Below, one piece after another: positions 11,209-20,754 of a stretch of DNA of 64,000 nt. The position numbers and the translations under genes were made by a program. The notes below the pieces were generated by a model, which saw only the letters and a list, made by a program, of their open reading frames with translations, had not been told where the DNA came from and ran no database searches. Origin of the DNA: Phytophthora hibernalis (lineage: Eukaryota > Oomycota > Peronosporomycetes > Peronosporales > Peronosporaceae); contig JAAKBF010000323.1 of assembly GCA_012656075.1 (NCBI GenBank), positions 1 through 64,000 of the forward strand, given 5' to 3'. The first letter of the stretch is position 1, and every line of letters starts with the position of its first letter.

Positions 11209-11677
11209 CATCTTTTGCTCTTTTGCTCTTCCTGGCTGATATACCGCTCGTTTCAGCACCTGTGTGCGTTTCCTAGGGCGTACAAAGCTTCTGTAGCGCG
11301 CACATAGCCTCAATAGATCGACCACGCTCGCACGAGCTACCGGCAGCCGACTTCGTCTTGTCACCTCTCGAAGCCTCAGTTTGCTGCCGACGATGGCGAT
11401 GATGAGAGCGTTTATACGATGCGCCAGCGAGCCGTCATTACGTGCTACGGGTATCGAGGACACTCGCAAGAGGGCTGTTTGGCCGCCCACAGTGGCCGCG
11501 GTCGACTAGGATGGCAGATAAGTAGATCATGTTGGACTGGCGCTGCGGGTTGTCTGAGACCAGTGACAGTGGGGTGTCAGGTATGCGAAGGCTGTGGAAG
11601 CGTGCGCGCGTGGCACGTGTGTGTTTTGTGTGTTTTGTGCGAGTTGTGACGCAGTGGCGGGCTGTGTGGTTCAGCCT

Positions 11678-11750
11678 TCCCATATAGTGTAGGCGGTTAG
11701 GATAGCTGGCTCTCACCCAGCAGACCCGGGTTCGAGTCCCGGTGTGGGAA
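11678..11750 (+). tRNA. tRNA-Glu (CTC), array copy 22
   Basis: The 73-nt gene is identical to copy 1. It lies 542 bp after copy 21. Confidence 0.94.
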
Positions 11751-12231
11751 CATCTTTTGCTCTTTTGCTCTTCCTGGCTGATATACCGCTCGTTTCAGCA
11801 CCTGTGTGCGTTTCCTAGGGCGTACAAAGCTTCTGTAGCGCGCACATAGCCTCCAATAGATCGACCACGCTCGCACGAGCTGCCGGCAGCCGACTTCGTC
11901 TTGTCACCTCTCGAAGCCTCAGTTTGCTGCCGACGATGGCGATGATGAGAGCGTTTATACGATGCGCCAGCGAGCCGTCATTACGTGCTACGGGTATCGA
12001 GGACACTCGCAAGAGGGCTGTTTGGCCGCCCACAGTGGCCGCGGTCGACTAGGATGGCAGATAAGTAGATCATGTTGGACTGGCGCTGCGGGTTGTCTGA
12101 GACCAGTGACAGTGGGGGGTGTCAGGTATGCGAAGGCTGTGGAAGCGTGCGCGCGTGGCACGTGTTCGTTGTGTGTGTTTTGTGTGTTTTGTGCGAGTTG
12201 TGACGCAGTGGCGGGCTGTGTGGTTCAGCCT

Positions 12232-12304
12232 TCCCATATAGTGTAGGCGGTTAGGATAGCTGGCTCTCACCCAGCAGACCCGGGTTCGAGTCCCGGTGTG
12301 GGAA
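12232..12304 (+). tRNA. tRNA-Glu (CTC), array copy 23
   Basis: The 73-nt gene is identical to copy 1. It lies 554 bp after copy 22, the longest interval in the array. Confidence 0.94.
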
Positions 12305-12775
12305 CATCTTTTGCTCTTTTGCTCTTCCTGGCTGATATACCGCTCGTTTCAGCACCTGTGTGCGTTTCCTAGGGCGTACAAAGCTTCTGTAGCGCGCACA
12401 TAGCCTCCAATAGATCGACCACGCTCGCACGAGCTGCCGGCAGCCGACTTCGTCTTGTCACCTCTCGAAGCCTCAGTTTGCTGCCGACGATGGCGATGAT
12501 GAGAGCGTTTATACGATGCGCCAGCGAGCCGTCATTACGTGCTACGGGTATCGAGGACACTCGCATGAGGGCTGTTTGGCCGCCCAAAGTGGCCGCGGTC
12601 GACTAGGATGGCAGGTAAGTAAATCATGTTGGACTGGCGCTGCGGGTTGTCTGAGACCAGTGACAGCGGGGGTGCCAGGTATGCGAAGGCTGTGGAAGCG
12701 TGCGCGCGTGGCACGTGTTCGTTGTGTGTGTTTTGTGCGAGTTGTGACGCAGTGGCGGGCTGTGTGGTTCAGCCT

Positions 12776-12848
12776 TCCCATATAGTGTAGGCGGTTAGGA
12801 TAGCTGGCTCTCACCCAGCAGACCCGGGTTCGAGTCCCGGTGTGGGAA
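12776..12848 (+). tRNA. tRNA-Glu (CTC), array copy 24
   Basis: The 73-nt gene is identical to copy 1. It lies 544 bp after copy 23. The preceding GT-rich segment lost one TGTGTTTTG repeat. Confidence 0.94.
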
Positions 12849-13328
12849 CATCTTTTGCTCTTTTGCTCTTCCTGGCTGATATACCGCTCGTTTCAGCACC
12901 TGTGTGCGTTTCCTAGGGCGTACAAAGCTTCTGTAGCGCGCACATAGCCTCCAATAGATCGACCACGCTCGCACGAGCTGCCGGCAGCCGACTTCGTCTT
13001 GTCACCTCTCGAAGCCTCAGTTTGCTGCCGACGATGGCGATGATGAGAGCGTTTATACGATGCGCCAGCGAGCCGTCATTACGTGCTACGGGTATCGAGG
13101 ACACTCGCATGAGGGCTGTTTGGCCGCCCAAAGTGGCCGCGGTCGACTAGGATGGCAGGTAAGTAAATCATGTTGGACTGGCGCTGCGGGTTGTCTGAGA
13201 CCAGTGACAGCGGGGGTGCCAGGTATGCGAAGGCTGTGGAAGCGTGCGCGCGTGGCACGTGTTCGTTGTGTGTGTTTTGTGTGTTTTGTGCGAGTTGTGA
13301 CGCAGTGGCGGGCTGTGTGGTTCAGCCT

Positions 13329-13401
13329 TCCCATATAGTGTAGGCGGTTAGGATAGCTGGCTCTCACCCAGCAGACCCGGGTTCGAGTCCCGGTGTGGGA
13401 A
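13329..13401 (+). tRNA. tRNA-Glu (CTC), array copy 25 (last)
   Basis: The 73-nt gene is identical to copy 1. It lies 553 bp after copy 24. The spacer that follows carries several private substitutions (GCGTGCAAAG, GTCATCTCTCG, CGTTGTTACG) and ends at about 13653, as expected for an edge unit that escapes homogenisation. Confidence 0.94.
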
Positions 13402-13929
13402 CATCTTTTGCTCTTTTGCTCTTCCTGGCTGATATACCGCTCGTTTCAGCACCTGTGTGCGTTTCCTAGGGCGTGCAAAGCTTCTGTAGCGCGCACATAG
13501 CCTCCAATAGATCGACCACGCTCGCACGAGCTGCCGGCAGCCGACTTCGTCTTGTCATCTCTCGAAGCCTCAGTTTGCTGCCGACGATGGCGATGATGAG
13601 AGCGTTTATACGATGCGCCAGCGAGCCGTTGTTACGTGCTACGAGTGTCGAGGGCTGCAACGGTGATCACGGCGAGAAATGGTTGTGTATGGTCCCTGCC
13701 GTCAATTCGAACAGTAAGTCCGCAAGGATGCCTCTCGAGAAAGTACTATGAACTTGGATCTCGATTGATGCCGATATGACAGTGCTGTCAATGAACGGTG
13801 GGCTTGACCGAGAAAAATTGCATTCGTGGCTGGACAAGATGGGTGACGTGAAGAGACCCCTTGAAGACGAACATGAAGTGCAAATTGGAGTCGAAGAGCC
13901 CAGCGAGCGAGCATTGATGGTGTAACTGC

Positions 13930-14768
13930 TGAAAATTTATCGCAAGCTGACTATCAATACGGGTGATTGTCCACCTTCGACAACATTGGACATACAGCAC
14001 CATATCGACACGGAAGATGCTGCACCGATAATGATGAAACGCAGGAGGCATGCTCAGACCGAGGACAAGGTCACGGAAGAGAACGTCAGTAAAATGCTGC
14101 AAGCCGGCGTTATTGAAGAGTGAAACGGCTCGTGGGGTTTTCCGGTGGTGCTTGTGCGTAAGAAGGATGGAGATGTGCGGTTCTGCGTGGACTACCGCGC
14201 GTTAAACAAAGTAACGGAGAGATGTGTAACCTTTACCACGCATCGATGAGACACTCGAGGCCTTGAGTGGCGCTCTACTCTTTACCACGCTTGACTTGAG
14301 AGCTGGGTACTGGCAGATTTTGGTAGCCCCTGAAGACCGGGACAAGACGGCCTTCATCACGAAGAAGGGTCTCTACCGATTCGTTCGTATGCCGTTTGGA
14401 CTGAGTAATGCTCCATCCACTTTTCAGAGAATGATGAACAGCATATTACGAGGCCTTACCTGGTCTACTTGCTTAGTCTATCTAGATGACATTGTGGTTT
14501 TCACGTGCGAGGGTATCGAGCGACATGTGATGGAATTGGGGTGTGTGTTGGAGTGACTTGCAGCTGCAGGACTAACACTAAGTTTGCAGCGAAGTCGATG
14601 GAATACTTGGGGCACGAGTTAAGTAGCGAAGGAGTCCGACCATTGCCACGTTTGATATCAGCAGTGCAGAACTTCCCGAGACCGGTGGATGCTGTTGAAG
14701 TCAAGAGGTTTGTGCACTTAGCAGAGTACTACAGGCGATTTGTTGAAGGATTCGGGTCAATCATGTGA
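13930..14768 (+). pseudogene. Gypsy-1 reverse transcriptase fragment, frameshifted
   Basis: The reading is typical of oomycete Ty3/gypsy pol. A segment with NGSWGFPVVLVRKKDG and FCVDYRALNK precedes FTTLDLRAGYWQ, MPFGLSNAPSTFQRMM and the catalytic YLDDIVVF box (about 14480-14503). The connection region YLGHELSSEGV follows. A TGA at 14121-14123 and frame changes near 14230 and 14550 break the protein. The YxDD catalytic residues are preserved, but the gene is not readable as one frame. The RNase H domain that should follow is absent. Confidence 0.85.
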
Positions 14769-15560
14769 CAGTAGGTAGTACGAGCATGAGGAAGGGCGAG
14801 TCGCAGTCGGCAGCGACAACGGTACCTGTTGGCCGACCAGGTGAGACCACAAGTACGGGTACGAGGCCGACAGCAAGTACAGCAGCGGCACCAGACAAAG
14901 AAGTTCCGACTAGTGTGGTGAGGAAGCGATCGCGGAGGGAAAGAAGCAGCTAACGGAGAGCACGTCAGATGCGGACAATACAAGCCCACATTTGCGCGGT
15001 GAGCAGGTGGCAGCGAGAATGACGGATGGGTAGTGCCGTCGCGACCGCTCACTCGTGCAGCGAAGCGACGTCTGGAAGGAGCCCAGCAACAAGCAGGTGT
15101 ATCGACGGCGGACCGGAGTAAGGAGATCGAGCCAACCACGACGGCGACTGAAGTCCCATCTACAGTAGGAGGTTTCTCGGACTTCCGAACGACGAAGTAA
15201 CGAAGCACGGGTAAGCAAGAAACGACGGCTGCAAACGACACCGAGGACGCACACGTACGGCAAGGAGAACCGCATCAGGCAGCGACGGAATATCCACAAG
15301 GGCGAACAAGTCAAGATGATGGCATGGATCGGTCGACGAGGGAAGTGACGAATGCAGTGACTACGAGGCAGTCGGCGACGAGTACGACGCAGCCGGATGT
15401 TGCGAACCGACCAAAGTCGCGACAGACCAGCACAGATGAGAAACAACATGTACGGCAGCGGACTGGTATTAGAGCTGAACAACGAAAGAAGCAGCAGCCT
15501 GAGGTAGTAATTCCACGTCGCGAGCAGCGGCAACGAGCTGAAGAAGACGTACAAAGTACA

Positions 15561-15624
15561 CTAATCTCGTCATCTGTGTTTCCCTTCGTAGAGAAACACT
15601 GCAGCTCACAGATGACGAGATTAG
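15561..15624. repeat. 18-bp perfect inverted repeat in the gypsy-1 linker
   Basis: The arms CTAATCTCGTCATCTGTG (15561-15578) and their exact reverse complement (15607-15624) flank a 28-nt loop. The right arm encodes part of the conserved segment just upstream of the integrase, so the left arm looks like a secondary inverted copy. Template switching during reverse transcription is a possible origin. Confidence 0.85.
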
Positions 15625-15649
15625 CGAGGCCCAAGGATGCAGTCGACTC

Positions 15650-16972
15650 GTGCAACGATTGATCGATGCAGGTGTACACCGGAACATAAAGATTGAGAAT
15701 CAACACGAGCTGGCGTTAATAGTCAAGATGACGGGGCGACCAGTGATACTTCCACGGACACTGTGGCCCGTAGTGTTTAAGGAATGCCATGATTCAGTAT
15801 GGGCTGGACACTTACAAGCACCACTCACGTATGCACGGATAGATCAACTCTACTGGTGGCCTAATGTGCAGCGGGATGTGAAACAATGGGTCAGAGGCTG
15901 CCAAGAGTGCGGCAGTAGGAAAGCAAGGCCGAGAGAAGTAATTCCACCGCTGCGGAGTATTCACGGCGGAGATGTAGGTGACCGATGGGCTTTAGACGTC
16001 GCCGGCCCATTGCCCGTAAGTGATGAAGGACAACGGTACGTGATCGGCGCAGTCGAGTACGTCACACGATATGCAGTCGCCGTGACATTCGAGCAGCACA
16101 CCGCAGAAAATGTAGCCAAGTTTCTGATGAAGCACGTCGTGCTTAAGTTCGGAACGTTTCGTGAGTTATTGACGAACGGCGCACCCGAGATGACCGGAAA
16201 AGTGATAGAGCGGCTCGTCATGATGTTGCAGGCGGAGCAGATCAATCCCGTTCCATACAGGCCTCAAATGATCGGCCTTGTAGAGCGTTTCCACAGGACC
16301 TGGAAAGACTGTGTGGCTACGTACATGCACGAAGACCGTCAACATGATTGGGATGTATGGGTGGACTTCGCTGTCTACGCCTACAATTCGGGACGCCACT
16401 CCACGGTGGCTCTGTCGTCAAACGAATTGATGATAGGCAGGCGACTAAGACCTCCGAACGAGTTGCTGCTCAACACGAGCGTGGCCGAAGCGGGTGAATT
16501 GACGCATTATCATCGCAGGTTGCTCGAAGCAATTAGAAGCAGTCATCAGCATGCCAAACAAGCTGAACGACGTGAGCAGCAGCGCCAAGCACGCTATTAC
16601 AACCGAAGAGCGAAAGAAAAGCGAAGTTTTGCTACTGGGGATCGGGTCTGGATATCTCGGCCACCAAAAGGGCCGAAGGCAACCAAATTCGTGCACTCTT
16701 GGGTCGGACCCATGAAGATTGTCGATTCTGCTGGTTTCGACAATTATCTGATCAAGAGGGAGGATAAGACTGGAGGTGTGGAGCAATTTTTTAAGCATGT
16801 GTCGTTCTTGGTGACGTTTCACTATCCTACCGCATTGCTAAAGAAAGCCGCGGCCGACGTGGAGACACAGATCGAGTATGAAGGCGAACTCGACCGCAAG
16901 AAGGATGTCTCGACGCCACGAGCAGCGGCGGCTCCTATGCAAGCGGCAGCAGCTGCAGGAAAAGAAAAGTGA
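15650..16972 (+). CDS. Gypsy-1 integrase (pol polyprotein segment)
   Basis: This is an open frame of 440 codons that is also open upstream to about 15590, so it is a polyprotein segment and not a free-standing gene; the nominal first codon is GTG. Near the N-terminus is the HHCC zinc-binding module (ECHDSVWAGHL to GCQECG). The retroviral-type integrase core follows, with Asp in RWALDVAGP and Glu in GLVERFHRTW. The middle catalytic Asp is replaced by Asn (LLTNGAPE, near 16175), which should abolish strand transfer. The C-terminal third has the GPMKIVDS and DNYLIK segment typical of the SH3-like end. The frame is otherwise clean, so the loss is recent or the codon is a consensus error. Confidence 0.85.
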   Translation: MQRLIDAGVHRNIKIENQHELALIVKMTGRPVILPRTLWPVVFKECHDSVWAGHLQAPLTYARIDQLYWWPNVQRDVKQWVRGCQECGSRKARPREVIPPLRSIHGGDVGDRWALDVAGPLPVSDEGQRYVIGAVEYVTRYAVAVTFEQHTAENVAKFLMKHVVLKFGTFRELLTNGAPEMTGKVIERLVMMLQAEQINPVPYRPQMIGLVERFHRTWKDCVATYMHEDRQHDWDVWVDFAVYAYNSGRHSTVALSSNELMIGRRLRPPNELLLNTSVAEAGELTHYHRRLLEAIRSSHQHAKQAERREQQRQARYYNRRAKEKRSFATGDRVWISRPPKGPKATKFVHSWVGPMKIVDSAGFDNYLIKREDKTGGVEQFFKHVSFLVTFHYPTALLKKAAADVETQIEYEGELDRKKDVSTPRAAAAPMQAAAAAGKEK

Positions 16973-16984
16973 AGACGAAGAGCA

Positions 16985-17428
16985 GTGGCGAGTGAGGGCA
17001 CAAGGAGACGACTGGATGAAGGGTTGGTGGAGTTACACAGGAGACGACGTCGCAACAAGGCCGGTCACTACGTTTTGGAGTATGAAGTACGGCCCGTACG
17101 TCAACCACACGGATCAGAGGACGGTGGACGACGATGTGTGCAGTCACGGAATATGACGAAATCTATCAAGCCGGCAGAGTCGTGGAAGACTCTGATAGTG
17201 AAGAAGGCGTGTAACAGTGGGGTGCAGCCATGGGGTACAGCGGCAGCAGTCGGCGAAGCAGCTGATGGCTACATTGAAGAATCCGTGAGTAGTCGCCGAG
17301 ATCCAGGCGCTGCGGGAGCTGACGACCGCACAAGTGAGATCTTGGGTGCCAGCAAAGACCTCCAGCAGGACCACGAAGAGGCGGTGACAATGAGTGGCCA
17401 GCAGAACAAGAGGCCGAGGAGGAAGTGA
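16985..17428 (+). pseudogene. Gypsy-1 pol C-terminal tail
   Basis: This 147-codon frame follows the integrase in a shifted frame, 12 bp after its stop. The segment GLVELHRRRRRNKAGHYVLE and the acidic and basic stretches after it resemble the chromodomain-linked C-terminus of oomycete gypsy polyproteins. It was probably continuous with the integrase before a frameshift near 16970. It has no known catalytic role. Confidence 0.5.
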
Positions 17429-17848
17429 GATGGCACTCACTTCCGAATTTGATCTCGCGGGCTCAAGACATCCAGCTTGAAGCTCGAGGGTGCGAACACT
17501 TCTGAAGTGTAGTCAGTGACGAACGAGGCTTGGATGCCGGATACAAAGGCGAGTACGCAGTCAGGTTCACGTACGGGTGCGAGTGACAAGGGGTGGTGAC
17601 GGCTGAATCCACGGCCCTTTGTCTAAGTACGTGTATACGGGCAGGTACCTATACGAGGACGGGGCGAAGTACGAGTTGAAGACGGGGTAGAGCTGAGTTG
17701 AATAAATAGGAACGAGAGTTCCGGCTACTTTGCAGTGGCCTACGGTGTGTTGAAGTTGTTAGAAACGGACTACTGGGAGTCCACCGCAGCAAGCACAAAC
17801 CAAATACGATTCCGTCGGCAGGCAGACGTTAATTGGTCCTGTTACACA
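17429..17848 (+). other. Non-coding 3' part of gypsy-1, probable right LTR
   Basis: I see no gene here. A TATA-like GAATAAATAG occurs near 17700 and the segment ends in GTTACACA just before gypsy-2 integrase sequence begins on the other strand. An LTR of a few hundred bp starting with TG near 17500 would fit. The left LTR is not in the window, so the limits cannot be fixed by comparison. Confidence 0.4.
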
Positions 17849-17985
17849 CTGATAAAGATATTCGACCAGCACCTTTGTTTGTGACTTCGGGCTGACCATC
17901 CGTGGAGGGCTTGAAGGCTGGGCTAAGGTGGAGTGTTGTGCCTTGTAGGTCCATTATTTTTTCCACACCTTTGCAGTAACTTTAA
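17849..17985 (-). pseudogene. Gypsy-2 integrase, C-terminal remainder
   Basis: On the minus strand this short piece reads through TAKVWKK, MDLQGTTLHLSPAF and STDGQPEV, which match the part of a gypsy integrase core that carries the last catalytic Glu. It continues the integrase that is cut at 20755. A run of six A's (17952-17957 area) would need one more base to keep frame. It ends where the gypsy-1 3' end begins. Confidence 0.75.
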
Positions 17986-18284
17986 CCCTTTTGTTGCCCT
18001 TACATTTTCTATTTGAAAATATGCATACTTTAATCAATATAAAATTGTAATACGATGCATAATGCCTCGTTTTGGTATTACTTTCCGGTGACTATATTCT
18101 ATGGTTTCGGACACGACCAGAAAATGTTTTAGGTCATAATGCATCGTTTTGGTCAATTTTCCGGTAGACCTATTTTTGGTCAATATTAAAATCATATTAT
18201 TTGATTGGACTATATTTATTGTGCCTCTCTATTATTTTGGCTAAATGGACATGAAAAACTATGTTTTTCCCGAGATCTTTGATA

Positions 18285-19942
18285 CTACCTCCGGTCCGAA
18301 AGAGAATGGTCACTTCGACATTGATGTACTCCACATAATTTTATTTGCGTTCCTGTTGGCTATAAAGTGCCTGTCTAATCCGTCGACTCCTAGCCATTAA
18401 ATACGCTGGCGCCAAATTTGATTCACCCGCCCCAGTCTCACAACTTAATTTTCTCTCACCCTCAATCGGACCAGCCCTCACCCCGACCATGCCTCGCTCG
18501 CCCAACGCCAATGAACTCTCACTGTCCAAGAAGTTGGAGATCGTGCTGTTTCTCTCTGATATGGCCACCTGTGGAAAGCTTCCACGGGAGCCATATCTGA
18601 AGAGCGAAACCCTTCGACTGCCATCGCAACACTGTCTTCAAGCTGTTGCACGGTCGCTCCCGATTGTCGTTCACCGGCCGAGCAGCCGCGGCCGTCCACG
18701 TGCTTTCACCAATGGTGAGATCAAGGCCAAGATTGAAGCAGCCCCAGTGGAGGACCGCACCACTCTTTCGTGGGCTCGCCGCAGCGACGGGGATCCCTCT
18801 CACTCAGCTGTTCCGGCGTCTGAAGGAGCGAAATTTGGTGAAAAGGGTCACGGTCGTTCCGAAGCCACTGTTGACACCCTTCCACATGGCGCAGCGCCGC
18901 CAATTTGCGCGGTCATTCGTCAAGCAGCTTCCAGGTAATACTTTTGAATGTCCGTTTCTATTTCAGGGTGATTATGACTTATCACTGTGACTAAATATGA
19001 TTTTTTTATTTAGGCGACGGTGGATACCAACTCGACACCATGCACAACGTTGTGCCTGTTGATGAAAAATGGTTTTACGTGCACCAGAACCGAAACACGT
19101 ACTATCTTACTAGTGACGAGACGGCGCCACGCGCCGTCAGCAAGAACAAAACCACCGAATCAAGGTTGTGTTTCTCGTGGCGGTGGCGCGTCCACGATAC
19201 GATGACCAGCAGCGCATGATGTTCGACGGGAAGGTGGGTCGGTGGCCCATCGTTGAGACGAGACTGGCCCTCCGAAACGGCAAGAACAGACCGAAGGGCA
19301 CGCCGATTACAACCCCAGTCGAGATGACAAAGGCTGTCTACGAGCGCATGTTGGTGGAGCATTAATTCCTACCGTAAAACGCGTCTGGCCCGGTAAGTTG
19401 AGTTGCTAATTTGTGTATTGTCAAATTTGGTCCTGACTATTTTTGGGTGCAGACAAAAAGGAGGTGATCATTCAACAGGACAATGCCTCGCCCCATCGTG
19501 CGTCGGACCGTCCTGCTGTGAGAACGGCTGCGGCGTCTGATGGATGGTCGATCAAGTTCGCGAACCAGCCGCCACGTAGCCCCGACTACAACGTTCTTGA
19601 TCTGGGCTGGTTCAACTCGCTACAGTCGCTGCAGTACAAGAAGAGGACGCCAGATATCGACGGGCTTATTGCAGCCGTAAATTCTGCGTTCGACGACATG
19701 CAAAGCGCCACCACTAACAAGTGCTTTCTTACTTTGCAGAGTGTGATGGAAGCGTCGATACTTGTTAGTGGTGGCAACAGCTACACTATCCCGCATTTGA
19801 AGAAGGATGCAATTATGTTTTCCAAGCGTAAATCTGACTGAGATTATGGTAAAATAAGGTCTAATTTTACCTCGATTCTAATTGGTTCATTTTATTGTGT
19901 AATTTTATTGTGAGTGACCATTCTCTTTCGGACGGGAGGTAG
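18285..19942 (+). mobile_element. Tc1/mariner element (DD39D type), nested in P1
   Basis: The 30-bp terminal inverted repeats at 18285-18314 and 19913-19942 (CTACCTCCGGTCCGAAAGAG; one mismatch overall) are flanked by TA on both sides (18283-18284, 19943-19944), the mariner target duplication. The 1658-bp element carries one transposase on the plus strand with two apparent introns. Insertion of this element into P1 postdates the insertion of P1 into gypsy-2. Confidence 0.92.
18489..19841 (+). pseudogene. Mariner DD39D transposase, two introns, frameshifted
   Basis: It starts at ATG 18489 with a helix-turn-helix region. A frame change occurs near 18770. A GT-AG intron at 18935-19013 keeps frame into the catalytic domain, where the first Asp lies in VDEKWFYV. 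The second Asp lies in IIQQDNASPHR, and the third in SPDYNVLDLGWF, 39 residues after the second; this spacing and the NVLDLG context define the plant and stramenopile DD39D group. A second intron is likely at 19393-19452. Single-base shifts near 19190 and 19365 also interrupt the frame. All three catalytic Asp are present, so the copy may be young or the shifts may be consensus errors. Confidence 0.85.
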
Positions 19943-20455
19943 TAAGTTTTTAGGGGTTCATAGTAGGACTAGAACTATGTTTTATCATCATTAAGTCAGG
20001 ATTTACAACAAACACGTGGTGGCCGATTAACCCTTGATGAAGCGGCCAAAGGCTTTGACGCGCTGAATAAAAGTGTCATTTTCTTTGCAAAGGCCTGCTG
20101 TGACCGGCATTCGGGTCTTTTCGAGCAAAACCATACATTGAAAGTCTTAATAAACATACCATGCAGCATCAAGACCCAGCGCAAGCGCTCGGGGTTGAAG
20201 CTATATTATGCGGCCCGATTAAGATGCAGTAAACCACGGCACCAGTATTATCTCCGACACTAAAAGTATCAATTTAGAATACAGCATAACATGGGCTCAG
20301 GTTTGAAGGGCAGGTACTGTAGCGTCTAATATGAATATTGCTGTATATTACTACCGTTAGTAGTATTGTGAGAACGCCTTGTCTACACTCAACGCAGTCA
20401 GTGACTGACTGCCTGTGAGTCGCCACTGCCTGGCAGCGCCACAGTCTTCAATAGA

Positions 20456-20532
20456 GGAGCACCCTCGGTATTGGTGCCATCCAGACTCCAATACTGGTAG
20501 TGGAGCACCCTTGGCATTGGTGCCATCCAGAC
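20456..20532. repeat. Pair of 31-bp direct repeats
   Basis: Positions 20456-20486 and 20502-20532 repeat a 31-bp sequence with two differences (core ATTGGTGCCATCCAGAC), separated by 15 bp. It lies in the gene-free right part of P1. I do not recognise it. Confidence 0.8.
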
Positions 20533-20754
20533 AGAGCCTGAATTCCAGACTCACCATCTCAATTAGTTTCCCGGCTAATCCTTGAGCTTTTCTAAATCGA
20601 CATTTTAGCTTATTGGCCCTCTCCGATTTATACAGGCCCAACTAGGAGGACAAATTCAGATTAAGAAGCCCGATTAGGCGGACAAAATAGTAGAAAGGAA
20701 CAATAGTAGAACGATGCATTATGCCACGTTTTCGCCCAGTCAGCAACAAAATGG

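Larger units (their letters stand above)
1..13653 (+). repeat. Tandem satellite array, ~545-bp unit, each with a tRNA-Glu(CTC) gene
   Basis: About 25 head-to-tail units fill this stretch and the array continues beyond the left edge. The distance from one tRNA start to the next is 539-554 bp. Each unit has a tRNA-Glu(CTC), a T-rich stretch with TTTT terminators, a conserved spacer of about 300 bp (from GCTGATATACCGCTCG to the GGCCGCCCACAGTGGCC segment), then a GT-rich hypervariable segment just upstream of the next tRNA. Nearly all length variation lies in the GT-rich segment. Spacer variants (AGCTGCCGG or AGCTACCGG; GCATGAGGG or GCAAGAGGG; GCAGATAAGTAGATC or GCAGGTAAGTAAATC; CCACAGTGG or CCAAAGTGG) recur in neighbouring units, as expected from unequal crossing-over. 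The last unit is the most diverged and breaks off at about 13653 inside the spacer. I see no protein gene that I can support here. Confidence 0.95.
13654..17848 (+). mobile_element. Ty3/gypsy retrotransposon remnant (gypsy-1)
   Basis: This is a decayed Ty3/gypsy element on the plus strand, directly abutting the tRNA array. In order it has a reverse transcriptase fragment (about 13930-14768), a low-complexity basic linker (about 14770-15590), an integrase (15590-16972) and a C-terminal chromodomain-like tail (16985-17428). The gag and protease regions are missing at the left, and most of the RNase H region is missing between RT and linker. The 3' non-coding part (17429-17848) ends in TTACACA and may be the right LTR. 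It abuts the integrase of gypsy-2, which lies in the opposite orientation. The element cannot be autonomous. Confidence 0.85.

Noticed and set aside
1..13653. CRISPR array
   Set aside because: Units of about 545 bp with near-identical spacers, tRNA genes and eukaryotic context exclude it.
1..13653. tRNA-derived SINE cluster
   Set aside because: SINEs are dispersed, have an A- or AT-rich tail and target duplications, and usually a degenerate tRNA head. Here the tRNA is intact and units are head-to-tail without duplications.
14729..15706. Minus-strand ORFs of 131-214 codons over the gypsy-1 linker
   Set aside because: They are Arg/Ser/Cys-rich antisense frames of a low-complexity region with no motif.
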